Of a stretch of DNA of 64,000 nucleotides, positions 1 through 10,173 are shown piece by piece. Position numbers and translations under genes: made by a program. The notes under the pieces were generated by a model, which saw nothing but the letters and a program-made list of their open reading frames with translations, had not been told where the DNA came from and searched no databases. The stretch's first letter is position 1; each line of letters starts with the position of its first letter. The DNA is from Talpa occidentalis (Eukaryota > Chordata > Mammalia > Eulipotyphla > Talpidae): contig NW_023601433.1 in NCBI RefSeq assembly GCF_014898055.3, forward strand, positions 22,495,641-22,559,640. Reading direction: 5' to 3'.

Positions 1-789
1 GAAAGAGAACTGGAGAATGGTGGAGGCCGGTGCTGGGGGTGGCTGGCAGAAGAATGGAGGTTACTGACAGAAGAGGATCTGGAGTAGGGGTGAGCTAAGG
101 GCAGCAAACAGGGAAACAGCTTCCATGTGGGTCACGAGGCAATGAGGCTTTGCAGGTAGTAGAGACTGAGAGGGGTGGTTCAGAGGGTCAGTGGGAGAGA
201 GGGAGAAGATTTCAGAACAGTTTTGATGTGCATTAATCTCTGTCCTCTTATATGCTTTCAAAAATCTAAAGAGTAATCAAACTGATTTTCATGAATACTT
301 TCAGCTCAACTGTTCTTCTTTTGAATTGGCATTTGGGGTTTACCCTCTTCCTTTTTTTGCCCCCCACCCCTGAATCTGAGCTGCTCTGTAGCCTGGATCA
401 CTGTGGGAGCTCCTTGCTGGTAGGAAACACCCTGCCTGGGAGGACCAGGGTCTGTTCCTGGTAGTCTCAGCTTCACCTCGGAGGATTCTGGGTAGTCCTG
501 GCTACTCCCTGGGACCATGGCTTACCTACCTGTCAAACGGAAATGGCTTTGCCCATTCCCTTCTTTTCTTGAGCTTTCATGTGACCACAATCTCCTTATG
601 ACCAGGCCCCTGGATGTGTCCCCTGGTAGGTCCCAGAGTGGACATGTACCCCAGGTCTGTGAGCTCTGAAGAAAGCATGGATAGCCAGGGGGACCCCTCC
701 CCGCTTCAAGAGAGGTGGTCTTGGCTATTTCAGAGTGCTCCTCGCCTCCCTGTCCCATGCTCTCACCTAGTGATTGTGAATGACAGACT
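1..789. other. Unannotated non-coding sequence
   Basis: I see no gene, RNA or recognisable repeat here. The short open frames on both strands have no protein-like composition and overlap one another. Confidence 0.5.
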
Positions 790-1345
790 CCCCAAGAAGC
801 CCTGGGCAGGCCTCCCCAAGATATGCCCCTTCAGCATGTGGATTATTTCAAGCTGAGGTAAATGGAGGCCCTGCAGGTGCAGTAGCAAATTTACCACTCC
901 TTGGACTACCTGGAAGAGTGAAAATAAAATTGGGAGTTTTATCCAGAATGAGGATTTTTACTAGAAGTAAGCTTTTGTTCAGAGGAAATTTTCTATATGG
1001 CAGGGCAGACGTCTAGGTACAGAGGGTCTGGTCTTCGTGAAATGAGTCATGACCCCTCCTTGTCACAGGAGTCCCCCTCCTCTCCTTGGCGCCCCAGGCC
1101 CCTAGCCCATCCCTCAACTAAGAATTGGGTTTATACCCACATTGGGTTTATACTCACGTTGGGTTATAACCCACATTGCTATAATCCACATTCACGTAGA
1201 CACTCCATATATTTAATTAAATTTGTTTTTTCTCTTACTAATCTGTCTGATATTAATTGGATTGGTCCATCAGCCAGAGAAGAATCCAGAGGGGAAGAGG
1301 GAGATTCCATTTTGACCCTACATGGGACACTGAGTCCTCTAAACT
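790..1345 (+). repeat. Copy A of an unnamed LTR-like interspersed repeat
   Basis: This stretch shares blocks in order with three other places in the window (about 17.04-21.01 kb antisense, 56.09-56.45 kb and 56.88-57.37 kb). Shared blocks include a start like GCAGGCCTCCCCAAGATATG, an ACTACCTGGAAGAGTGAAAA block, a TTTTACTAGAA block, ATGAGTCATGAC-type text, and an end with TTACTAATCTGTCTGATATT followed by CCAGAGGGGAAGAGGGA. This copy carries a small internal expansion around 1125-1185, where three TTGGGTTTATAC-like units occur. Size and layout suggest a solo LTR of an old retroelement, but I cannot name the family and saw no clear terminal TG/CA. Confidence 0.55.
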
Positions 1346-2351
1346 GGAAAACAAAAAAGTGTTGCTTTTACCCTGGATCTGTTTCTGCCCCGTCCTTCCA
1401 CTCCCCCCTCCCCCCCACCTTTGCAAAGCGCAGAAGCCAAAATACTTGCCTTCTTTGCTAAGAAGTGGCAGTGGACGGGCTTACTTAGCATCTGCCCTGG
1501 GTTCCTCCTGCTGTGTATTGCGGTTCTGCAAAGGCTGGAAAGTTAAACCCTGCACAGGCCTCTGGCTGTGACTGGGGAAGGCTCTGCCTGCCTTCAGGGC
1601 ATGGTGAAGTTAAGACAAAATGGAGCTAAGTGGGGAGACAGAGGCAGGGTGGGGACTCGTAGAGAAAGCAGTGCAGCTGTGGCCCTGGCTTTCTGGGGCA
1701 GGGAGGTCCTGGTCATCTGAGGAGGGCTGTTCCTTCGGTGCCTGATCTTGTGGTGTGGGATGGGCCTGTCGCTCAGCCTGGCATTAGCCCTCCAGGAGAT
1801 TCTGTGACTCCCTTGGTTTCCTTTTAGGCCTTCCCTTTTTGCTCCAGGTAGACTTGGATCTCTGTGGCCCAGCACTGCCTGACACCTAAGTGAACCCTGA
1901 TTTGGCGGGCTGCTGTTAGAAACATGCTCTGATCTGGGGGTGGCTTCGTGATGTGATCCTGGCCATAGGGGATGGATGGGACTGGCTGCCCCTTGGCCTT
2001 GTGGCTTCTCTTGTTGCCCCTCTGAGACCTGGTCACTACGTACAACCAGGAGAGGAGGACTGACAAGTGCCTCTGGGCTCTGCACGTGTGTGAAGAACCG
2101 TCCAGACGCTGCCCTCCTCTGCCTCTCCTGCTCCCATTCCTTTGCTGCCCAGGGCCAAGGAGCCTGCGCTCTGTTTGATGTTTCATTTTTAGCTAGACTT
2201 TCCACAGAGTCTTTGTTTCCTCTAACATTGATTTTTCCCAAAACAATCCTTTTATGTCTCTAATTTCCTGTGTTTTGTTTTCTATAAGAGCAAATACAAA
2301 TGTTAAAAAGTCTATTTGCACCTTTGGATAATTACTGAGCATAGTGGCTAA
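1346..2351. other. Unannotated non-coding sequence
   Basis: No gene is recognised. The minus strand has an open frame of 215 codons (1594-2241), but its translation is low in structure, rich in R/S/P/Q, and overlapped by other frames, so I treat it as chance. Confidence 0.5.
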
Positions 2352-2404
2352 GGGGGCAGGACGGGGCAGGCAGGTAGGGGGGTAGGTGGGTGGGGGAGGG
2401 CGGG
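2352..2404 (+). other. G-rich tract with G-quadruplex potential
   Basis: The plus strand has many closely spaced runs of three to six G separated by one to four bases (GGGGGCAGG, GGGGCAGG, GGGGGGTAGG, GGGTGGGGGAGGG). This satisfies the usual pattern for a G-quadruplex. Whether it folds or has a function cannot be judged from sequence. Confidence 0.5.
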
Positions 2405-2421
2405 TAAGAGAGAAGAGGTTT

Positions 2422-2598
2422 TGAAATCAAACTGAGCACCTTTGAATCTGGGCTCTATTACTCATCAGCTGTGTGACTTTGGAGAAGAAACTGAACCTTT
2501 CAGTTTCTCTCAGCTTCAGGGACTGATAATAGTAATAATACCCAGCTCACTGGATTGTGATGAAATTCAAATAAGCTAGTCTACATAAAAACTGGAAT
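2422..2598 (+). repeat. MIR SINE, sense
   Basis: The text has the order of an ancient MIR element: CTGGGCTCTATTACTCATCAG, then AGCTGTGTGACTTTGG, then a CAGTTTCTC block, then AATAGTAATAATACC, then a diverged tail. It ends where the solo LTR at 2599 inserted. It is diverged, as expected for a pan-mammalian repeat. Confidence 0.7.
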
Positions 2599-3081
2599 TG
2601 TTGTAGAGCAACCCCGATACAAAACGGGGTGCCTGACTGTGGGTCTCACCCGCGCGCTTAAAAGGACTTATCAATGCTCTACTGCAGGCACACGTGAAAG
2701 GTTAATAAAAGGTTTATTTACAAGGGAAAGGGAAATGAGGAAATGTACAGCTCAGGGAGAAAAGTGGGAGACAAAGTTTTAAATGAGTCCTACCCGATCC
2801 GCCGATCAGGAATCCCAAAATGGCACTCTGAGAGCTGGCCGCCAGCCAGGAGCGGTGAAGCCAGGAGGCGAGCGATCGCGAGCCAGAGAGCGAGCAAGGC
2901 CCACGTGTTTGGTTTTTATATCCAACCTGGCTGCCCAACTTCACCCTCAGGTCCCAGCCACCCTCCCCTTGGTGGTGATGGGATTTGTCTTTCCCAATGT
3001 CCTGATGGCTTTAGTCTGGAGTGGGGGTGGGGTCCACAAAGCCTGTATGAGATTATCTCAGGACATCCTTTCCCCCTAACA
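2599..3081 (-). mobile_element. Solo LTR of an endogenous retrovirus, copy 1
   Basis: Read on the minus strand, the element starts TGTTAGGGGGAAAGGATGTCC and ends in a GGGTTGCTCTACAACA-like terminus, so it has the TG...CA ends of an LTR. A TATA-type box (TATAAAAA, plus-strand 2913-2920 in reverse) and a polyadenylation signal (AATAAA, plus-strand 2713-2718 in reverse) lie in the expected order. GAAT is duplicated on both sides (2595-2598 and 3082-3085). A 4-bp duplication fits class I, gammaretrovirus-like integration. No internal viral sequence is present, so it is a solo LTR left by recombination. Confidence 0.88.
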
Positions 3082-3154
3082 GAATAAGTATTCATTTAAA
3101 AATCTCTTTTTGTAAATGGCTTTTTGAAGCCTCAGTTTTTTCACCCATTAAAGG

Positions 3155-3627
3155 TGTTATAGGGCAGCCCCGATACAAAATGGGGTGCCTGACCGTGGGT
3201 CCTCACCCACGCGCTTAAAAGGACTTATCAATACTCCACTGCAGGCACACGCGAAAGGTTAATAAAAGGTTTATTTACAAGGGAAGGGGAAATGAGGAAA
3301 TGTACAGCTCAGGGAGAAAAGTGGGAGACAAAGTTTTAAATGCGTCCTACCCGAACCGCCGATCTGGAATCCCAAATGGCACTCTGAGAGCTGGCCGCGA
3401 GCCAGGAGCCGTGAAGCCAGAAGGCGAGGGAGAGAGCGAGCCCCCCAAGGCCCATGTGTCTGGTTTTTATACCCAACCTGGCTGCTTAACTCCACCCTCA
3501 GGTCCTTTGGTGGTGACGGGATTTGTCTTTCCCAATGTCCTCATGGCTTTAGTCTGGAGTTGGGGTGGGGTCCACAAAGCCTGTATGGGATTAGCTCAGG
3601 ACATCCTTTCATCCTTTCACCCTAACA
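3155..3627 (-). mobile_element. Solo LTR of the same endogenous retrovirus family, copy 2
   Basis: It aligns along its whole length with the LTR at 2599-3081 and has the same orientation, only 73 bp away. AAGG is duplicated at 3151-3154 and 3628-3631, so it is an independent insertion and not a tandem duplication. The TATA-type box (reverse of 3464-3471) and AATAAA (reverse of 3270-3275) are kept. No viral coding sequence lies between the two LTRs. With different flanking duplications they are not the two ends of one provirus. Confidence 0.88.
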
Positions 3628-3712
3628 AAGGGACAAATGAAAAAAAAAGGGACAAATGGTAAAATGCTGTAACAAACTAACATAGAACTGACTTTAGTGC
3701 AAGGAATTTTAT

Positions 3713-4475
3713 TTTATTTATTTACTTTTTAAAGATTTATTTATGCATACAAAAATTGGGGGCAGGCCAGAGGTATGGGGGAGTGAGAGGATTCACCAGA
3801 GTAGGGAACAGAACAAGCATGGATTTGTTATAGGGCAGCCCCGATACAAAACGGGGTGCCTGACTGCGGGTCCTCACCTGCGCGCTTATAAGGATTTATC
3901 AATACCCTACTGCAGGCACACACAAAAGGTTAATAAAAGGTTTATTTACAAGGGAAGGGCAAATGAAAAAATGTACAGCTTAGGGAGAAAAATGGAAGAC
4001 AAAGTTTTAAATGTGTCCTATCCGATCTGCCAATCTGAAATCCCAAATGGCACTCTGAGAGCTGGCTGCGAGCTAGGAGCGGTAAAGCCAGGAGGCGAGC
4101 GACAGAGCAAGAGACCCCAAGGCCCATGTGTTTGGTTTTTATACCCCAACCTGGCTATTTAACTCCATCCTCAGGTCCCAGCCACCTTCCCTTTGGTGGT
4201 GACGGAATTTGTCTTTCCCAATGTCTTGATGACTTTGGTCTGAAGTGGGGGTGGGGTCCTCAAAGCCTGTATGGGATTAGCTCAGAACATCCTTTCCCCC
4301 TAACAGATTGACTGAAATACACTGCTGAGGGGTACAGCAGGTGAGTCAGGATTGGTCTGCTGCGCCATATGGGTAGTAGCTCCCTGGCTGGCCGGGGATC
4401 GAACTCGTGCTGCAGTGACTGCGGACAGCTTCATAGGTTGCGTCTTAACCCTTGTGCCACCAGGGAGGCCCTAGA
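3713..4475 (-). mobile_element. tRNA-derived SINE (Rhin-1 like), split by a solo LTR
   Basis: The SINE lies antisense. Its tail (reverse of AAATAAATCTTTAAAAAG) is near 3725-3745 and its head (reverse of GGGCCTCCCTGGTGGCACAAG) ends at about 4472. The body is interrupted by the LTR at 3826-4305. The pieces 3713-3825 and 4306-4475 join cleanly once one copy of GATT is discounted. A perfect 14-bp target duplication, GCAAGGAATTTTAT, flanks the SINE at 3699-3712 and 4476-4489, which proves the two halves are one insertion. Confidence 0.9.
3826..4305 (-). mobile_element. Solo LTR, copy 3, inserted in a SINE
   Basis: It is the same LTR family and orientation as copies 1 and 2, with TGTTAT... and ...CTAACA on the plus strand. 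GATT is duplicated at 3822-3825 and 4306-4309 inside the SINE body. The TATA-type box (reverse of 4136-4143) and AATAAA (reverse of 3941-3946) are present. It is younger than the SINE that hosts it. Several CpG sites present in copies 1 and 2 have decayed to TpG/CpA here. Confidence 0.9.
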
Positions 4476-4489
4476 GCAAGGAATTTTAT

Positions 4490-5603
4490 ATAAGGCAAAT
4501 CCAAATGGGCCTACCCCTTAGATTTTGTTAACCTGATAGAGAGTAAGAGGAGGAGATCTGGGTGGATTCTGGCAGCACCCCGGGGAGATAAGAACCAGTC
4601 TCATTTAAAGAGATCTGGGGGGTGGGGAGGTGGGGGAGAGATGAAGCTCTGTCTTTGTCCTCACTTCTCTCCCCTCCTGAGAGCCTTCTTCCCTAACTCA
4701 GATGGGTTTTGCTGGATTCCCTCTCGCTTCAGCAAATGGGCTGACAGTAAGCAAGCCCAGGACTCTCACTTAGGGTATGTTTTATTTCTGTTAAATATTT
4801 ACACACGGTATCTTCTTTGGGATAAAGAAATTCTGAGTCATTAGTAGGGGCTAATCATCAGGCTTGAAAAAATCTGGTAGGGCTGATGTTGGGGGTAAAA
4901 GCTTCTCACTGGTCCATGAGAAGGACAGTCCACTTTTCTGCTGATTACATAGCCCCTTGGATACCAAAGTTTTCAGGAATCCTTAATTTTATGTACCAGG
5001 CCACTAGAATAAACTACAAGCAGTATAAAGGAGGAGAGGAAATACATTTCCCTCCCCATCCTTGAGTCTTCTCTTTACAAATGCTTTCTTAATTTCTAGA
5101 TTCATGCTCACTTCAAATTTGATCTCTAAGGTGAGATTTTAAAAAATTCATCTGAATAAATCTAACCCATCCCCTAGGCCAACAATCTCCAACTCTACTT
5201 CCCTGCAACATGAAGTACGGGCAGAAGGGAAGATTAAGGTCTTTTTAAAGGTTCAATTGAAGACATTCTTAAACATTAAAAATTGGCTTTGGGGTTCACT
5301 GAGATCAACATTTTTGCATGGATGTGGGGATCAGTTCTCTTCCAAAAGGTTGTGAAGACTCAAGCAACAGTCATCTTTCAGGGTGCCTTTGGCTACAGGC
5401 TTTGGGTTTGAGGGTGGGCTCCTAGGGCTCCCTTGCCCCTCCTTCTCCCCGCAGGGACTGCTTCGTGGTTCCGGACATGCCACCTCTCAGAGAGCTCGTG
5501 CTGCCCAGATCTGGTCCGGCTGGCCACATCCCACGTTAAGATCACAGCTTGCTCTGCCTCCTACCCCCATTTGGAAAACTCCTAACCTCTGGTGCCTGCC
5601 ATT
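4490..5603. other. Unannotated non-coding sequence
   Basis: AT-rich unique-looking sequence. I see no gene, no convincing exon and no repeat that I can name. Confidence 0.5.
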
Positions 5604-5620
5604 AAGAATTGCATTTATTA

Positions 5621-5905
5621 GGGCCTCCCTTGTGGCACAGTGGTTGAGCGCTGGGTTGCGAAGCTGCCCGCAGCCTCTGCAACGCCGGTTCAATCCCCGG
5701 CCACCGGCGAGGGTCCCACATGGTGCACAGACCTCTCCTGCCGCCCGCTGCTCCCCTCAGCAGTGTACTTTGTCAGTCTGCCTGTTCTGCTCCCTGCTCT
5801 GGCTCTGGTGAATTCTCTCACCCTCTTGAGCTTCTGACTGCACCCAGTGCTTGTATAAATAAATAAATAAATCTTAAAAACAAAAAACAAAAAACATTCA
5901 AAGAA
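5621..5905 (+). mobile_element. tRNA-derived SINE (Rhin-1 like), young subfamily
   Basis: This is the best-preserved sense copy. The head has a perfect pol III box A (TGGCACAGTGG, from about 5632) and a box B (GGTTCAATCCC, from about 5687). The tail is ATAAATAAATAAATAAATCTT followed by an A-rich run. A 17-bp perfect target duplication, AAGAATTGCATTTATTA, lies at 5604-5620 and 5906-5922. It shares diagnostic text (GAGCGCTGGGTTGCGAAGC, GTCCCACATGG, CACCCAGTGCTTGTATAAAT) with the copies at 37.3 and 49.2 kb. Open frames running through it are SINE translations and not genes. Confidence 0.92.
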
Positions 5906-6454
5906 AAGAATTGCATTTATTAGAATTAGCTTTGAGGAGACTTTTGTTTTTGGCATCTGTCTAACTAATTTAGTCAAAATATAGACTACCGTAAATTCCT
6001 TTCCCTATGTAAATTCTTCAGTTATTTTTTTTCTCTCTTTTTGCTCAGCATCATCTTTTCCCACTCTGCTAATTTCCCTTTGGTATGAAATGGGGCAAAC
6101 CTGGTGGGAGATACCAGGGATGACACAGCTGGAGGGTTCTCACCTGTGTCCTTAAGAATGCAGGGCACAGAGAGAAATTAAAAGGATTTATCTACATAGG
6201 AAAGGGAGAGTGAAGAGAGAGAAAATATATAAGCTGGCTGACAGCCAGATGTAGTGTGTTCTACCTGCAGGTGGCATCAGTTGAGCAGAGACCGGGGTGT
6301 ACCCCAAAAAGTGGCCAGCATTCAAGCATGCACTGAGGGTTTTTAGGTCCAACATGGCCACCCAGCTCTGCCGCCTTCTCCTCCCTCAGGAAGTCAGTTT
6401 CACAGCACCCCAGTGGTTGTCAGACTCATGGTTCAGAGATGGGGGTTATAGGAG

Positions 6455-7469
6455 TGTTATAGGGCAGCCCCGACACAAAACGGGTTGCCTGACTGGGTCC
6501 TCACCCGCGCGCTTAAAAGGACTTATCAATGCTCTACTGCAGGCACACGCGAAAGGTTAATAAAAGGTTTATTTACAAGGGAAGGGGAAATGAGGAAATG
6601 TACAACTCAGGGAGAAAAGTGGGAGACAAAGGTTTTTTTTTTTTTAATAAATTTTATTTTTATATTCCCCATACAACTGTGACCCCCTTATTTTGACCCC
6701 AATTCCTCCCCTCCCCGCCCCCCCCCCCCCCCATAGAGTGTCTCTGGTAAATTTTTTTTTAACCTTTTTATTTTTTTAATTTTTTTAAAATAAATTTTAT
6801 TTTTATATTCCCCATGCAATTGCAACCCCCTTATTTTGACCCCGATCCCTCCCCTCCCTGCCCCCCACTCCCCATAGTGTCTCTCATTCATAGTCTTTTG
6901 TTGATTTTGATTTTCACTTTCTTATAGTTATTCATTTTCCTGGTCCCTCATTTAAGTTTTCTGAATTCCTGCTATGAGTGAGACCATCCGGTATTTTTCT
7001 TTTTCTTTCTGGCTTATTTCACTGAGCATGATCCCTTCCAGCGCCATCCATGTTGCTGCAAATTTCATGGATTTATCTTTTATGAATGCTGAGTAATATT
7101 CCACATCTTCTTGATCCAGTCATCTATTTTTGGGCATTTGGGTTGTTTCCAAAGCTTAGCTATTGTAAACAGTGCTGTGCGTCCTACCCGATCCGCCGAT
7201 TTGGAATCCCAAATGGCACTCTGAGAGCTGGCCGTGAGCCAGGAGCTGTGAAGCCAGGAGGCGAGGGAGAGAGCGAGCCCCCTAAGGCCCACGTGTCTGG
7301 TTTTTATACCCAACCTGGCTGCTTAACTCCACCCTCAGGTCCCAGCCACCTTCCCTTTGGTGGTGACAGGATTTGTCTTTCCCAATGTCCTCATGGCTTT
7401 AGTCTGGAGTGGGGGAGGAGCCCACAAAGCCTGCATGGAATTAGCTCAGGACATCCTTTCCCCCTAACA
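6455..7469 (-). mobile_element. Solo LTR, copy 4, split by an L1 fragment
   Basis: It is the same family and orientation as copies 1-3, with GGAG duplicated at 6451-6454 and 7470-7473. The LTR text breaks after GGGAGACAAAG at 6631 and resumes with TGCGTCCTACCCGATCC at about 7177. The 545 bp between is an antisense L1 3' end. AATAAA (reverse of 6568-6573) and the TATA-type box (reverse of 7301-7308) now lie on opposite sides of the L1. Confidence 0.88.
6632..7176 (-). mobile_element. 5'-truncated L1 insertion with a doubled 3' end
   Basis: Antisense L1. Read on the minus strand it begins in ORF2 near the C-terminus (translation FTIAKLWKQPKCPKIDDW), continues through the ORF2 end, and reaches a 3' UTR that ends in ATAAAATTTATT plus a run of A. 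The 3' UTR text (reverse of ATTCCCCAT...CCTTATTTTGACCCC) occurs twice, at about 6643-6735 and 6783-6885. It closely matches the 3' end of the L1 at 17.4-20.9 kb. It entered the LTR at a TTTTAAA-type site, which is the preferred L1 endonuclease target. The LTR bases TTTTAAA are missing and no flanking duplication is visible. Confidence 0.85.
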
Positions 7470-7560
7470 GGAGGACATCAGGGACAAAAGTCTAGAAACC
7501 TCCACCTTTGTTCTGAGCATCCCCCACTGGCTTGGAGTTTGTTTCTCTAAGAGGTAAACC

Positions 7561-9341
7561 CCCAAATTCTTTCTTCTGGACCTCTGGGTCCTTATGGGGT
7601 CCCTAAGCTCCCATCATTTTGCAGGTCTTCTCATTTTATGTCTGATTTACAGAGAAAACTGGCATCGTCAGTTCTTGCCTACCACGCTTGCCTGCCATAC
7701 CATCTAGTGAAGAAACAGACTTCAAAAAATATTTAAAAATAACTTTTCAGGCTCCTTCAGAATTCTTTTGTCTCTAGTTGCAACACATGGAGGCAATAGC
7801 AGATGGACTATATTTCATCTTTAAAAACACCAAATGTATCTTTCTTATTTGATTTTTTAGAGTCACACTGATTTTCCATCTAGTTTTTGTTTATTCTCCA
7901 CTTCCCAAATCTCCTGTCTGTCATGAAAACAAAGGCTCAGAAGCATGAAAATTTGGGCTTTCAAGATGTCCATCCATGCAGTGAGGACAAGCTCTGGTAG
8001 GAGAAGATAAGCAATGCTTTGGGTTCAGGGAGGACCGTTTCCACATTGAGTCTTTGGGCTCAGGAAAACAAAGGTGGGTTCAGGACACAGCAATGGAGAA
8101 CTTAGCTTCTTTAGGGAAGGAGTTTTATAGCTCGAGGAAGAATAAAATTAAGATCCATTTTGGAAATGAAACCACCAGTCTTGGATGCTTGACATGGCTC
8201 CTTTGTGGACTTTTGCTGCCATGTTTTGATTTAAGGCTTGGCTAGTCATTTAACTCACATTTATGAAGTGCGGATTGTGGATAATCACAACATTTAACAT
8301 CAATATACATGGCCTAGTCCTTGTGACCCCCGAGGAGCAATGGTTTAGTGAGAGCTGAGACAAGTTCTCACATAATTATGTTCCAAAAGGAATATAACCA
8401 GCAAGAGAGAGACTCCATGAGGGCAACAAGAACTTGGAAAAGGGGCAGATCCCATCCTTCTGAGGACTGAAAGGGAGAGAGAAATACACATTTGAGACCA
8501 AGGAAGCAAGACAAAGAGGACTGATTTTCCAAGCCTAAGTTTTAGGCGCTGAAGAACTTAAGTGAAACACTGAAAGAGCCTATTTATGTGATTCAAAATC
8601 ATATTCATGTGTCTCTCTACAATGATATATGTTTTCCTTAAAATGATAAAAAGTACCTCTGTGATGGATTGTAAAAATAATTACTGTCCTAACTACTATC
8701 CTAGTCACACTTCTGCTGCTTGAGACAATTTTTTTTTTAGATCGACCTCTTCCACTTTTCATTAAGAAATTACTTAGAACTTCTCACTAAATGGCAATTA
8801 GTAGGAATTTCTTAATGGAAATAGAAAGAAAACTGACCTCAAAAACATGTTATCTCAAGCAATAGAATTGCAAATAAGACAGCAATGAATTATTAACAAA
8901 CCAACTCTAATCCTTAAAGAGATTTAACATTAGCCAGACTTTATCAAACTTCCCTTCCTGCGGCACTGTGCTCACGGGAAGGTGATTCTGTGGGGGTTGA
9001 CTGCGTTTTCAATTCACCTCCATGCTGCTTCCAGGCTGCTGTTACACGGAGGCCACTGCTTTGCTGGATTTTCTTATTGAGAAAAGAATCATTCCCGGCC
9101 AGAAAGCTACAAGGAGCCACAGAACCCTTGATGCTCTGGGATCCTGTGCAGAAGAACCATTTTATTCCAGGGAGACTGACTTCCCTTTGGGTGTCCCTCG
9201 AGGCTGCCCATCCCTTCAGCTGACTGAGTGGCCAGATTCTGAATTCCAAGCACATCGGCCCTGTGACATGGGGGATATGCACATGAACACCTGCCCGGGG
9301 TGTCCATGTACTCAGGAGAAATCCCCCCTAAGTGAGTGGGT
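7561..9341. other. Unannotated non-coding sequence
   Basis: No gene or nameable repeat. It holds a 12-bp inverted repeat at 8760-8771 and 8806-8817 (see findings). Confidence 0.5.
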
Positions 9342-9690
9342 ACTGTGGACTGAGTGGTGTCCCCCCAAATTCAGACGCTGAAGCCCTGATGGTACTTGGA
9401 GAGGGAGCCTAGGTTTCAATGCAGTCATTGAGGGTGGGGTCCCTTGATGGGATCAGGTTCTCCCTTAGAAGAGGTAGAGACTCTAGAACTCTCTCAGTGG
9501 CTACACAAGGACACAGCAAGGGCGGGGAGGCGGCTGATAGCCAGGGGAGGTCTCACCAGAACTAAATCTGCTGGCAGTTTGTTCTTGGACCTCGCATTCT
9601 CTAGAACAGTGAGAAATAAATGCTGGTGGCTTAAGCTATCCAGTCTGTGGTATTTTGTTTGATGCCTGAGCTGGCTGAGAGGGCAGGGGC
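9342..9690 (+). repeat. MLT1-type (ERVL-MaLR) LTR, sense
   Basis: The stretch follows the MLT1 order: a start like GACTGAGTGGTGTCCCCCCAAATTC, then GATGGTACTTGGAG, CAGGTTCTCCC, GGACACAGCAAGG, CCAGAACT, GAGAAATAAATGCTGGTGG, and CTATCCAGTCTGTGGTATTTTGTT. The match is to family text from memory and is diverged, as expected for an old mammalian LTR. Confidence 0.7.
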
Positions 9691-10173
9691 AGCTCGAGTA
9701 CTGGACGTCTGGGGTGGGGGTGGGGATCCTCGAGCGCTGTCATCTGCCTCTCTAGCTTTCTTGCCAATCTTCCTGCCTGCAGTCCAGGGGGGCCAGGTGA
9801 AGCCTGGATCCCCTGACAGGTGTCTGCTAAGACCCCAGAGTGACATCTGCTTGGAAAGCATCTACTCATGTGGAGACTTCCCAAGCTAAGATGGGAGATA
9901 GCAGTGTGCTCAGGGAGTTGTAGGACCTTTCAGAGCTTCCTTTATGTCTTCTAAATTAAAGCAGTTTTTAAAAGTTGGAGTCTGTAATCTGAGATTTACC
10001 CCCTTCTTTCTTGGAGCTCACAAACCTCCTTATATTGTGGTTAGATAAGCAAAGGGGAGCTTCCATTGTAGGGTGCAGGCAAGCTTTTTGGACTCACTGG
10101 CCCCTAGGAGGCCAAGCATTGTTACCCTGGGATCAGAGCAATGAAGGGAAAGGAGAGAGGACAGAGGGGTTAG
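9691..10173. other. Unannotated non-coding sequence
   Basis: No gene or nameable repeat is seen. Confidence 0.45.

Larger units (their letters stand above)
6090..7560 (-). repeat. Diverged second LTR, antisense, hosting LTR copy 4
   Basis: The flanks of LTR copy 4 (6090-6454 and 7470-about 7560) look like another antisense LTR. Reading the plus strand, they have the same order of landmarks as the main LTR family: GTTCTCACCTGTGTCCTTAA, ATTAAAAGGATTTATCTACA, TGTGTTCTACCTGCAGG, and GGGTTTTTAGGTCCAACATGG, but they are far diverged in detail. I infer a related, older or distinct LTR family. The outer ends are not certain. Confidence 0.4.

Noticed and set aside
1594..2241. 215-codon minus-strand open frame, the longest outside L1
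   Set aside because: The translation has no domain, signal or repeat pattern, is rich in R/S/P/Q, and is overlapped by other frames. GC-rich DNA gives such frames by chance.
2599..3627. A small provirus bounded by LTR copies 1 and 2
   Set aside because: The two LTRs have different 4-bp flanking duplications and only 73 bp of non-viral sequence between them.
5621..5720. A tRNA gene suggested by good box A and box B
   Set aside because: The boxes are those of the tRNA-derived SINE head. The cloverleaf stems are not kept, and the sequence continues into the SINE body and tail.
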